NCBI GenBank assembly: GCA_016169945.1
Contig: JADLSH010000145.1
Coordinates: 3,099,501-3,163,500, forward strand
Source of the DNA: Trachythela sp. YZ-2020
Lineage: Eukaryota > Cnidaria > Anthozoa > Malacalcyonacea > Clavulariidae
Reading direction: 5' to 3'
Length of the DNA: 64,000 nt
Position numbers and translations under genes: made by a program. The notes beneath the pieces were generated by a model, which had not been told where the DNA came from, did not search any database, and saw nothing but the letters and a program-made list of their open reading frames with translations. Position 1 is the first letter of the stretch. Every line of letters starts with the position of its first letter. Shown piece after piece: positions 11,770-23,419 of this stretch.

Positions 11770-12202
11770 TAATGACCCAAGCTGTTGATATAAAACCGTA
11801 TTTATAAAAACACAATTCAAACAAAACATATTTTGTGGGAGAAGGGGTTCTGGGGTGTGAAGACTCATATTATGACAAACATCATCCCTACTCACGTCAC
11901 ACCTTAAGCTGAACTGATTGACTGAACTGAATGCTCTGACCATAAAGCAGAGCCTTGCCAGGGTAGCTATTCCTGACGACCCTGAACCAAAAAACACTTG
12001 ACCAGTCCTTAACCTGACCAAGGGGAATGAAACCCCTATGGACAGTCCTTAACCTGACCCAGAGTGCTAGACCCATACGGGCAGTCCTTAACCTGACCAA
12101 GGGGCGATAAACCCCTATATGGACAGTCCTTAATTATATGGTATATGTGTGACGTATATTGAGTCTATGGGCCTGAAGTTGACATTTTGGGAGACTTCAA
12201 CC
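11769..12202 (+). repeat. Direct duplication A, copy 2
   Basis: This is the second copy of 10645-11080, with small deletions (GGGTAGCTATTCCTGACG against a slightly longer version in copy 1). The same 40-bp hairpin-bearing subunits are present. Confidence 0.88.
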
Positions 12203-13976
12203 CCACAAATACACAGAATGTGTATTCCCCATAGACGAAGAGACCTTCTCCCCATTTTTTAAAATTAAGAATTGTTATGTATTTAGCCTTATTATTACAG
12301 TGACTGATTTGAGCATTACCATCACTCATATTACAGCTGGAATGTCAGGGAGGCCAGGAAAACCTACGATACAGGAAACCTGGATGGGCCCAAAACAGTT
12401 AACTGGCAGTTCCCCACAAAGCTTCTATCTTACAAGTTCTCGATTGGAGTGTTGATAACACGACAAACAGAGCTGACTATCAAGGCATACGTCTTTTTAT
12501 ATACTTGTTTATTTGAGCATTCTATAAATCGTTTTGTTTTCTTGTTGTGATTGTTCCTCGATAAAACCAAAATTATAGTATGATGTTGTATACATGCAGG
12601 CATTGACATTGGAAAGTAGCTTGAGCCTCGGCTTTAGATATTTGGTTTCATGCAAACAAAGCAAATATAATGCGGATCATGCATAAAAAGTGCAAACAAA
12701 TTTTGTAGGCATATAGATCATATGTGTATTCAAACTAGAACTCTTTCTATATCTGAAACAATATATTATAGAAATGTATCCACATTCAAGCAACATCAGA
12801 TCTTACAGAATGTGATTCAATCTTATGTTATAACCACAAACAACTTATTGTATTGGCATGCTTTCAAAGGATGAACTATTGTTATCAATTACTTTAATCT
12901 TTATAATGACCGACTAAAATTGAATTGGCGTAGCACAATATATTGCCTGTATACTTCATTTAATTTAAATATGTGCTATGTCCCTAACCAAATAAGGTAG
13001 AAATTAAATACAAATCAAATCAATGCCAATTTTCCACTGCAGGAAAAAATAAAAAATAAATAGATTAATTTATTAGAATATGTATAGTTAAAAACTTGGA
13101 GGCAATCAGTGAAACAGATCGAGACTTGCGCCAAACTCATTTCGTGAGGAATGCAAGTTTTGGAGTGATATATAGTCGATGAATCACAATAATTATAGAA
13201 ATATATATACTGCCAAACTATATCTATCTATAACTTGGAGCTTAAGATTAGCTCCGTTTCAGTAAAAACGAATAATATAGTAACAGAATTATATAGCTAT
13301 CATTCACGAGTAGATATATGTAAACAGTTAGGCAAACCCTCCCGACTATTTCTCAAATTAACGTAAGTGCATGTACAGTAAGTGTCGCGAATGCTGATAG
13401 AGCATAGCAAATCAAAGTATACTTTTGTCGGGGTATGTTTTAGTTTTCGATATATACTGATGTGTGGACTATGCCTATGGTATACATCTTACAAATAGAT
13501 TGAAATTTGAACTAAGTAACTATAAACTTTATCATCATTATAATTCATGCAACAAGATAGGTGCAGCCAATTTAGCGATCATGGTTGGATGAATGATATT
13601 CTTTTCTATATTTATGATTGTAGGGGTGAATATAGTGTGTGACAAAGCTGCCGAGCTTTTCCAGCCTCAAAACAATGATCGAACTTTGGACTCAAATACG
13701 TCAATCAAATATATTACCAGCTGCATGCGCATTAACAAAACGAGACATACTAAATGTATCGATAGACAGATACAGTCAACTCTCGTTATAGCGCACATGA
13801 ATTTTTTATGTTGGTTTAAAACGAAATATAACGCAATCAATTGAATTCGCCTGTATACTTACAATACCCAAGCTAAGCGATGGCAAATCCCCCCTTAACT
13901 ACACATTTTGTATCAATCAGTGGTATAATCCAATTCCTTGTTAATCCCAGTGTTCTATGATATCCACATCTGGTCG
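12203..13976. other. AT-rich sequence without recognised features
   Basis: I see no supported gene. An open frame at 13593-13844 has no recognisable domain and an ordinary AT-rich composition, so I leave it uncalled. Confidence 0.5.
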
Positions 13977-14556
13977 TAGCGTTTCTTTCTGTTATAATGC
14001 CGCCGCAGCCACTCCGTTGCGTAGGACCAACTTTATACGTATTTAAACTGATATATTTCTTTGTTCATTAGAGGAATAGATGCCCCCGCGTCGGCGGTAC
14101 TTAATTGCTCCGCGTTGTCGTTGAGTTCTGTTTGACTAAACTGCGTCGTCGCTCGCCATACACCCGTTGTTGCATATATACGGTAATATGTACCATCTGA
14201 AATCGCTGTCCAAAGCAGTTCGCGTGCATAATCAGTAGACTTTCATTCTTGAAAATTCGTTTCGTAACTTGAGTAAGTAGCGTTTCTTTCTATTCTAATG
14301 CCGACGCAGCTGTTCCGTTGCGTAGGACTAACTTATACGTATTTAAGCTGATATATTTCTTTGTTCATGAGAGGAATGGATGCCGGTACTTGCTTCGCGT
14401 TGCCGTTGAGTTCTGTTTGACTAACTGCGTCGTCGCTGTCCACACTGCCTGTTGTTGTATATACACGATAATATGTCCATCGTTAGATCGCGCACCGCCG
14501 CATCATACCATCGCCGTCCAAAGCAGTTCGCGTGCATAAACGGTAAACTTTCATGT
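13977..14556 (+). repeat. Tandem duplication, two copies of about 300 bp
   Basis: Copy 1 (13977-14277) and copy 2 (14278-14556) both start TAGCGTTTCTTTCT. They share blocks such as CCGTTGCGTAGGAC, GATATATTTCTTTGTTCAT and GCAGTTCGCGTGCATAA, with indels. The second copy runs directly into duplication B copy 2. Confidence 0.82.
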
Positions 14557-14559
14557 TGA

Positions 14560-14917
14560 AAATTATTTCAATAACTTGAGTAAGCGAAGCGCTCAGTATA
14601 AATGATATGATCTTGTTAGCATCCTGCAAGTTATGCGCTAATTAACTTGTATTATATTGCGCGTTATGATTGGTCAATTTGTTAGTAGGAAGCGTTAGCA
14701 TGCAATATCCAGGGCTGCTCACGTGAAAGCATGCCCAATGATGAAAATGATCTTTGAACTATCTGTCAATAAGTAAAACTAAACAATGCATACCTTGAGG
14801 CCAGGACGGAAGGAATCACCGCCTTTGAGACAGAAACTTATCTGATATCTTGCTTAACATACTAGCTTCAACGCGTTGTCTCATTAACTTAAATTTATAT
14901 TGTCTATAAATTTGCTT
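14560..14917 (+). repeat. Direct duplication B, copy 2
   Basis: This is the second copy of 11412-11769. After it, the sequence continues into the upstream region of the cysteine-rich gene, so this copy may be the ancestral one. Confidence 0.9.
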
Positions 14918-15173
14918 CATTATATACGCACGAAGAATTTCAATCCGTCCAAATTAACAAATATACACATTAAATCCTACAGAACACTAAATGCTGTACA
15001 TTCATATTGCACTTGCTATTCCACTGATAAGCATCTAAATCAACATTGTTCTGGCCGTATTAGGTGAGGGTATTTTAAACGCCATTGGCACCTGTGATGT
15101 TGACGCAGCTTTAATTAAGGGTAAAATTAGCTTAATTGTTTTGTTTTGTAGGAAACATCACGATTTCTAATAT

Positions 15174-15211
15174 CGCAAAGCTTCCGATCCGTTAGTCTGA
15201 ATCTTCATCAG
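15174..15211 (-). other. Dispersed motif with hammerhead-like core
   Basis: Read on the minus strand: CTGATGA at 15211-15205, a short helix with GATTC and GGATC, then GGAAGCTTTGCG. An inverted half copy (CTAACGGATCGAAA) follows at 15253-15268 on the plus strand. Related copies occur at 2773-2807, 3299-3316, 3561-3598, 4424-4457, 5702-5740 and 19372-19420. Confidence 0.4.
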
Positions 15212-15420
15212 TGAAAGTTGTATATTGCATTTTTATTATTTGTACAGGTCCTGGCTAACGGATCGAAACGGCTTTGCGAAATACATACGTGCATGTGTTG
15301 TCCACAAAACGAAGCAATTATATCTATCATACAACCTACAAGGAACTTATTAAAATGAAATTACGCAGCAATTATCAACTTAAGGAGGGTTTTAATATAG
15401 TCTTCCTGCATACCAAACAA

Positions 15421-15427
15421 TATAAAT
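15421..15427 (+). promoter_or_regulatory. TATA box of the cysteine-rich gene
   Basis: TATAAAT lies 43 bases upstream of the first ATG at 15470, leaving room for a short 5' leader. No other core promoter element was identified. Confidence 0.55.
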
Positions 15428-15469
15428 TTGCGTCAGTCCTTTCTCCGTGGAATTCATGTTTAGTCATTC

Positions 15470-17798
15470 ATGATGGCAAATCAACTTTTTCTTTGGCTTG
15501 CTTTCTGTGTCTTGGTTTGTCATCATGTTGGTTTTGTTCAATGCGCTGGTGAATGCACGACCCATGCAGATTGCAAAGTCGGGTTATTAAAGTGGGCTTG
15601 TTGTCGTGATAGTTCTGAAAATACGAAGCGAGTTGTTCGACTGATAACGACTGCGGAGATCCATCGTTGTGTTGCCGCTCTAATAAATGTGTAGATGAAG
15701 GCTGCATTGGATGTACTGTGCACTCGGATTGCCATCCCAGTCATGTATGTTGTAAAGAGACTTTAGATGAGAATATCTGTTTTGATGATTGTATCGGGAT
15801 AAATTGCAGCTCAAACGACGTCTGTGCTGGAAGAAGAGAATGTTGTCGTTCCGGAAAATGTGTTGATGACGGCTGTAGCGATAAGTGTACTTCGAATTCA
15901 GAGTGTAATGGGGATGAATATTGTTGCAAGAAGAAGAAATTCCTTTTGCCTTTCAGAGGGGATGCTTGTGCTAAAAGTTGTATTGGTGAACCATGTAGCT
16001 TTGATGATGACTGTGGACCTGCTAATGAATACTGTTTTTCTGAGAAATGTGTTGAACCTGGCTGTACTTCAGACTCGGACTGTAGTTCTGATCATTTGTG
16101 TTGTAAGAAAAGCTTCAGATTGTGGACCTCCTAATGAATGTTGTATTTCTGGAAAATGTGCAAAAGATGGTTGCACGGAGTGTACAACAAGTTCGGACTG
16201 TAGTTCAGGACTTTATTGTTGCACGAAAGGAGATTCGAACGTGCCTGGCGAGTGCATTGCGGAATGTATTGGAAAATCGTGTACTAGAAATTCGGATTTC
16301 GGACCTCTTAATGAACATTGTGTTTTTGAGAAATGTGTTGAACCTGGCTGTGCTTCAAACTCGGACTGTAGTTCTGATCATTTGTGTTGTAAGAAAAGCT
16401 TCCCCTTCAATGAAACCTTCTGTGGCGAGGATTGTGTTGGGCATTCTTGTAATAACAATGATGACTGCGCTGGGAGTTATGAATGTTGTCTTTCTGGGAA
16501 ATGTGTTAAACTACACATAGGGTGTTTGGCGAAATGTACTTCAAATTCGGAGTGTGATGCACATGAATATTGTTGCAAGAAGAAAGAGGTTTGGATTTGG
16601 GAAGATCGTTGTAGTAAAAGCTGTGTTGGTGAGATTTGTGGCTCTAATGATGATTGTGGACCTCCAAATGAATGTTGCATTGCTGGAAAATGTGCCAAAG
16701 ATGGTTGCCCAGAATGTACAACAAATTCTAACTGTAGTTCAGGACTCTATTGTTGCACGAAAGGAGATTCGAACGAACCTAGCGAGTGCATTGCGGAATG
16801 TATGGGAAAACCGTGTATTGAAAGTTCAGATTGTGGACCTCCTAATGAATGTTGTATTTCTGGAAAATGTGTTAAAGATGGTTGCACGGAGTGTACAACA
16901 AATTCGGACTGTAGTTCAGGACTTTATTGTTGCACGAAAGGAGATTCGAACGTGCCTGGCGAGTGCATTGGGGAATGTATTGGAAAATCATGTACTATTA
17001 GTTCAGATTGTGGACCTCCTAATGAATGTTGTGTTTCTGGACAATGTGTTAAAGATGGTTGTACGGAGTGTACAACAAATTCGGACTGTAGTTCAGGACT
17101 CTATTGTTGCACGAAAGGAGATTCGAACGTGCCTGGCGAGTGCATTGCGGAATGTATTGGAAAATCATGTACTAATAGTTCAGATTGTGGACCTCCAAAT
17201 GAATGTTGTGTTTCTGGACAATGTGTTAAAGATGGTTGCCCGAAATGTACTACAAATTCGGACTGTGGAGATGCTAATAAATGTTGTATTTCTGGAAAAT
17301 GTGTAAAAGATGATTGCTCGGAGTGTACGACAAATTCGGACTGTGTTGGTCCAAACGAGATTTGTAACTCGGACAATATATGTGCAATACCTATCACACA
17401 AAACCCCACAGAATGCTCTTCCTCTTCCCCACCGCCATGGCTGATACCTGTTGTTGCAATAATTGTGTTACTTGTAGTCGTTGGAGTGTCCGTTGCTGTG
17501 TTTTGGTATTATAGAAGAAAGCGGCCAAGCAATACAACTCAAGTACACAGAGGAACCACAAAACACCAAAAATCAAGGAACAGTAGTTAACAAGCTACAA
17601 CCTACCACTCAGTTTACTGACTACAACACTCCTGTACAACAACAAGAAACTAGATTTGGTCAAGTAGAACAGAATCCTTCACAACCGTTCCAAAACCATT
17701 ATCAACAAGACAACTCAGGATATATGCTACCACTTCACAGCCCTATTGATCACATCTACGAGAACCCGGATGCAGTAAAAGCCACCCAACCATAAGAT
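15470..17798 (+). CDS. Cysteine-rich modular type I membrane protein (disrupted reading frame)
   Basis: The frame opens with a signal peptide (MMANQLFLWLAFCVLVCHHV, cut near VQCA/GEC). An array of 4-cysteine modules follows, of the types CxxxSDCGPPNECC and CTTNSDCSSGLYCC, somewhat like WAP or EB modules. Next comes a transmembrane helix (about 17434-17510, PVVAIIVLLVVVGVSVAVFW) and a basic stop-transfer (YYRRKR). There are no introns. The frame changes three times. A shift near 15619-15632 is compensated at about 16112-16116, where a deletion fuses two modules (KKSF to SDCGPP). A third lies near 17530-17585. In frame 2 the tail stops at 17590; in the next frame it continues to 17795 with a tyrosine motif (YENP). 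The protein is probably a cell-surface adhesion or receptor protein. It could be a young pseudogene or carry assembly indels. Ligand and function are unknown. Confidence 0.7.
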
Positions 17799-17997
17799 GA
17801 TCCTGACGTTTATCCACAGAATGCCTTCCACAATCCTCCTTACAACCCACATCATCCTAGAAATCACCCTTAATGTCCTTTACTTTTAACACCAGTAAAT
17901 ATTTAACACTACGCAAGCAATAGCTTAATTATACTTTTTATAGCATTTTAAGCACATGTATTTCTTCCAATTCTTATACTTAGCACAACAATATTTT

Positions 17998-18003
17998 AAT
18001 AAA
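17998..18003 (+). terminator. Poly(A) signal of the cysteine-rich gene
   Basis: AATAAA lies about 200 bases after the distal stop codon, in AT-rich sequence. This fits a normal 3' UTR for the longer tail reading. Confidence 0.55.
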
Positions 18004-18112
18004 ATTTAAAGTACATATAGCTTAATGTCGAATAAGCCTTTGGCGTAGTATACTAGTATGTATTCTATACCAGCTAGCGAACTTGATAGTATCGGCCTAG
18101 TTTACATTTTAA

Positions 18113-18596
18113 GGTTACATCACATGATGTACGTGCGTTATGGTAGATTGGACAGTGCGCAACGAATTTTAGGTGTAGATTTACCAAATTTTCAGTGAAA
18201 AAAGCCAGTTTACCCCAGAGTTTGTCTAGATATCAGAGTTTGTCAGAGTTTGTCCTTTCTCTTCTTTAATGGTTATTTTGATATGCCGTGTTGTTTTACG
18301 GCTTCGTGAACTATCATGACAAGATCAATTAAGATCAGTATAAAAAATAAACCATTAAAGAAGAGAAAATTTCCGCACACATTTTTTTACTTTAGTTATG
18401 AAGATTCAAATTGCGATATCTAGACAAAATTTGGGGTAAACTGTACAGTTATTTCTTTGTTTTTATGGAATACCTATGTTTTTTCGAAATCAGTATTTTT
18501 CTGTCTTTTTTCACTGAAAATTTGGTAAAACTACACCTAAAATTCGTTGCGCAATGTCCAATCTACCATAACGCGCGTCTATCACGTGATGTAACC
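18113..18596. mobile_element. TTAA-flanked MITE (piggyBac- or Kolobok-like), 484 bp
   Basis: Inverted ends GGTTACATCACATGATG and its near complement continue into longer arms, including an inner inverted pair around TCTTCTTTAATGGTT. The element is flanked by TTAA at 18109-18112 and 18597-18600. A TTAA target is used by piggyBac and Kolobok elements; the terminal bases do not decide between them. No coding capacity. Confidence 0.78.
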
Positions 18597-19371
18597 TTAA
18601 GTTGCTCAGAACACGCTTACCATATTGAGTTATTAATATTACTTAGTATTTAATCTCTATGCCTTGGCGTATCACTGTTGTATATGCTTAGGGGGTATAC
18701 ATATTCCTTTTTATCCACAATATTCAGGCAATTTAACTCGTAATTCTAGTTAAAGTATTGACTGTAATTTAAGACCGCTTTTAATGTATTTTTTATATGC
18801 ATAATAACAGCTTAAATTTTTCCATTCCGAATCTAAAACAGCTTCTCATAACAATCCGCTTCTTAATTATAACTGTGCAAATCAAGTAGATAAAAAAATC
18901 AGGTGACTTTGAGGTAAAAGCTCGAAATAATGACGTAATTCCTTAATACATGCATATTTTTACGTTGGCATTAAGTTAGAAAGGGGTAAGATTTTGATCA
19001 GGGTAAGGTTTAGCATTAGAGTTGTGTCAATCAAGACGAAATTTGCATTTGACTACAGTGACATAATTATTTCCTTTGCATTTCGTTCATGAATAGCTAT
19101 TAATGAGTTTGATAATGAATATCAATGTCTGTAAATCTGATACAGATTTTGTTTTGATTAACATAATCTTCTTGTGCCATTTTCTCTGCTAAAACAGTTT
19201 TTTTCTTAAAAAAACAGACACTGTACCCCAACTGTTCCCCCCTCCCCAATAGAGTGTGATTTTAGATCCATCGGCAAATCCGGTGAGAAGGCAAGAAATA
19301 TATATTTGAACCCTGTCTCAAACTAGTCAAAATCAGTGAATTACCTTTACAGCTAAAGCCTAAAAAAGCCA

Positions 19372-19420
19372 CTGATGATGGTCCAGGCTTTCGAGTTCCG
19401 GATCGAAACTGTATAATTTG
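19372..19420 (+). other. Dispersed motif with hammerhead-like core, best copy
   Basis: CTGATGA at 19372-19378 is followed by a potential helix (GGTCC with GGATC, one G-U pair) and then GAAAC. This matches the conserved core order of hammerhead ribozymes, CUGAUGA-helix II-GAAA. I could not identify helices I and III or the cleavage triplet, so catalysis is unproven. Confidence 0.35.
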
Positions 19421-20270
19421 AAAAATTAATAGTAGTGGGCGGTATTTTCCACAAAGCAAGACAATTAAATTGTAATTGTCATCAGCGGCGAGGATATCTA
19501 GATCTGAAATCTGAAATTACGGTTGATTTCAAATAATTTGGTCGTTCAATTCACAAAATTTCATCTTATAAGTTGCGAATTAGCAACGAGGAACGAACTT
19601 CTCCTTAAAATAAATCTATTCGTCGAGGTCGCCGTGTACCTTTTTGTATAAAGCGAGATTTTTTATACAACACGAGGGTGTATAAAAACGGTAATCCAGG
19701 TAATAGCAGGTATTAGGAATATGAATTTACTTTTTCCATAGCAATATAACGAATATCAGGTGCTCTATCCAGTTCTACTTTTTTAGATCAGTAATTGTAG
19801 GTAGTGTAGGAAAAGAAATACACTTACCGTCAGATTCGTTATCAAATTTTGGTAATCCTGATATGACATCTGAAAATGTTGTATAATTCATTTTCGGTGA
19901 TCTGCATACAACATTTCATATATTATAACTCCAATGGACCGTACTGCCTCTTTTGATGGATCATATTGTCCATCACATTGTTTAATACAGTGCCTGGATA
20001 GAAATATAAGAAACAAGACACCTGCTCAGGCGTTCACTCCGCCGGCAAAGGGCAGCAACAAAATATACAAACTGTTGCTTGGGGACTGGAGTGCGATACA
20101 GGAAGTTCACGAGTGTTGGATATGATAGGACAGTTTCAAAAGAAGCCGGATCAGGCGTGCACTCCAGTGCCGCTCAAAGTTGTCCCGCGTAACATCGCCT
20201 TAATGTGGCTGTATGATTATATACTATAATGACGTACTATATAACACTCCTGGACTGAAACAAGCGCAAT

Positions 20271-21650
20271 TTAATATTTATCCCCGAGCCGGCGCGAAGC
20301 GCCGTGCGAGGGTACTAATTCCGCTCGGAGATTTACACCCGGGTATGTGAAAACATTGTGGAATGCAAAGTCGTCGCATTGTCGGCGAAATGCCGATAAT
20401 TCAGATTCTGACTTTGCTGCATGCGTCACTTGTCGTTTTGTCTTTAGTTCTTGCATAATAGTTTGCGAGATAATGGCGCATGATTGACGTAACACTTGCC
20501 GGATTTCTAGATTCGGTTGTAGCCACTTGAGATCCTTGTAAGATTCACCTGGTCATCATCATAAATTCTACTGGTACACCACTCTCGCTAGAACCATCAA
20601 GGTGTCCCGTAAAAGCCCACGGGGATTCCTTCCTTGCGTTAATAACCACCCGCCTGATTACTTTGGCACATTTGAAGATTTGATCAAGATCACCTTTGAT
20701 GTCTCTGTACGACCTATATCTACTGCTTTCCGCCAGCTTTCTTCGAGTGTAGGACACCTGGTATACTCCCTCTATGTTGGGATATCACAATGTTTGGCAT
20801 GTTCAGTGAGATATTGGAAATCAGGGATCTGCGTGTAATTATTGGTTTATCTAAACCATGATCACGCATCACGTTTTTATACACTGTTTCTACTTCAACT
20901 GTAGTAATGAATTCCCCAGACTCGACAACCTCGTGCAAGTGATTAAAAAACTCTATTTCAGCAGCTATAAAATGTATTGATTCGTCTGCATCCTTGCATG
21001 AACTTTATCTACTGGAAGCTTGAACATATTTTCGCCAATATGTAGTTTTACAGCTTTTGTGGTATACTATGTCTCTGGCAAGGAAGTCATCCTCTGCTAT
21101 TATATCCGCTAACTGCAACTTCCATTTAGCATTGTCACTTTTATCTACAATATCTTTGATCGAATTGCACTGTTTTTACTCTGGAAATAATGAATTATAT
21201 CGCCATCTTTCTCAGAATCGCTTCCTTGACAAAAAAACAGGCTTCACTATTGAAACTCTCGTTATCTGATCTTGTCAATCTACTACAAACAGACCCTGAA
21301 GGTGAAGAAGGGCGCCCTTTTCCCTTGAAGTTAGTTTCGCTATTTATTTGGTACCTGGTTTTATCTCTTTCAAATTTGTTTTTGTCTGTTGTTTCAGAAT
21401 AGCAATTGCGATGCTACTGGGCTCCTAATTCTAGAAGATCTTCTGGTGACAGTCCCTTCAATCTTTGTGACACTGCAACATAATCAGGATTCCCAGTTTC
21501 AAATCTCTTTTTCACACATAGTAAAAACATTTCATATGTAGACAAGCCCATTGGTTTTGTCAGTTTTTCCTTTTTTATATGTTCTTGACATTTTATGCAT
21601 AAATCATAATCGGTTGGCTTGGTCTTAGCGGGTGGTTCTGCTGTCGACAT
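20271..21650 (-). pseudogene. Decayed copy of a multicopy invertebrate gene family of unknown function
   Basis: On the minus strand, 21650-21414 starts MSTAEPPAKTKPTDYDLCIK with a CxxC pair. The same protein continues in shifted frames through about 21404-21000, 20938-20720 (VVESGEFITTVEVETVYKNV), 20757-20545 (ESPWAFTGHLDGSSESGVPV) and 20495-20271. Several stops and frameshifts break it. I recall this as a very numerous family of uncharacterised proteins in cnidarian and mollusc genomes, probably spread with a mobile element. That attribution is from memory. There is no evidence of expression here. Confidence 0.65.
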
Positions 21651-22603
21651 CTTGAATGTATTTTAACTTGATTTACCACTGACCAGTTTGATAACTTAAA
21701 TTCTTAATTGAGGATTTTCTGTGTGTTTAGTCAATCGATTAAAAGTGGATGACATAGATCACCGTCATAATTAATAAGATAGATAGAAATCTCACCTATT
21801 TTGTTGATAGCAGTGACCGTTCAACACTTCAACTTGTTTCTCACTTGTTTCAGAAAAAATCAAATTGGCGGCCATCTTGAAATTCAAGATGGTGCCAAAG
21901 AGAAACTAATTTGAAATGGATGATATTAAAGGTCGCAATAATAATATCAAAAAATGTATTGCAATTGTTTATTGTGCAATTATTGTCCTGAGTTTATTGT
22001 GCAATTATTGTGCTCAAATGCCAGTTATGTCCATTTTTTATTGCTTACTTGACTAAACTTGAGAAACAAGATGGCCGCCAAGATGAGGAAAATCTAAAAA
22101 TAGTCCTGGCGGGTGTAAACGTGATGGGAAAATTTGGTATCAAGTGGTTTGGTGTTCCTTGGTACCATATGCATGTTTTCTGAAAGTTACTAAGATTATA
22201 CCCAAAAATGCATATGAATTTGAATTTGGGTACACAAGCGCATGGACTATTAGACAATGTTTATTTTTAAAATTACTTCGCCAATGAACTCATAAGATGG
22301 GTCGTTTTTTAAAACACTCGTGCTGCGCACTCTGTGTTATATCTGATAAGGCACCCCTGCTCGTGTTTTAAATAGTACATAAAGTATCATAACATAAATT
22401 CAGAGCAAGTCCAAGTTTATTTCAAAAATCTGTGCAATTTAATTATTTAAAATTCAAAATATAAAAGCGTAAACAAATGTAATTCGGATATCTCTGACGA
22501 ATGCCTCGTGTCCCAAAAATTGACGAGGGAACCATTTCTGGACATAAGAGTAAACAAGCGTAATTCGGAAATCTCCGAAAAGTAAATCCTCGAATCCTCT
22601 CCA

Positions 22604-23160
22604 CATCGCCGCTACATCGCCGCTACATCGCCGCTACATCGCCGCTACATCGCCGCTACATCGCCGCTACATCGCCGCTACATCGCCGCTACATCGCCGC
22701 TACATCGCCGCTACATCGCCGCTACATCGCCGCTACATCGCCGCTACATCGCCGCTACATCGCCGCTACATCGCCGCTACATCGCCGCGACATCGCCGCT
22801 ACATCGCCGCTACATCGCCGCTACATCGCCGCTACATCGCCGGTACATCGCCGCTACATCGCCTCTACATCGCCGCTACATCGCCGCTACATCGCCGCTA
22901 CATCGCCTCTACATCGCCTCTACATCGCCGCTACATCGCCTCTACATCGCCTCTACATCGCCTCTACATCGCCGCTACATCGCCGCTACATCGCCGCTAC
23001 ATCGCCGCTACATCGCCGCTACATCGCCGCTACATCGCCTCTACATCGCCTCTACATCGCCGCTACATCGCCGCTACATCGCCGCTACATCGCCGCTACA
23101 TCGCCGCTACATCGCCGCTACATCGCCTCTACATCGCCGCTACATCGCCGCTACATCGCC
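22604..23160 (+). repeat. 11-bp minisatellite, about 50 copies
   Basis: The unit CATCGCCGCTA is repeated with almost no length change. The main variant, CATCGCCTCTA, clusters between about 22860 and 23130; single copies read CGCCGCGA or CGCCGGTA. The array is GC-rich against an AT-rich background. Confidence 0.95.
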
Positions 23161-23419
23161 CAATTACACATGCAGTCGATAGCATATAGCGTCTACTGTA
23201 CCAGTAGACGCCAAAAAGGGTTGAACGGTACCTATATTATACTACTCAGATCATTGCCTCATTGTGAGAGTTATGACGTAACTGTTGCAGTATTCGGTTA
23301 ACGTTTCACTCTCTAGACTCTAGGTACCATCTTTTAGGCTCTTAATTTGGTATATTAATGCATACATTATCATATAACCGTAACTGATATAATATACAGT
23401 AGTCTCTATTTAGTAACTG

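Noticed and set aside
13593..13844. 83-residue frame with a hydrophobic start
   Set aside because: No domain, no promoter or splice signal; likely chance in AT-rich DNA.
15470..17798. Secreted cysteine-rich venom-type toxin
   Set aside because: The product has many modules, a membrane helix and a cytoplasmic tail, so it is a surface protein rather than a small secreted toxin.
19660..22400. One large element bounded by ACACGAG-rich ends and enclosing the decayed multicopy gene
   Set aside because: Both borders have short ACACGAG-like words, but no convincing inverted alignment or target duplication could be made by eye.
22604..23160. Possible CRISPR-like array
   Set aside because: The repeats are contiguous 11-mers without spacers, in an intron-bearing eukaryotic genome.
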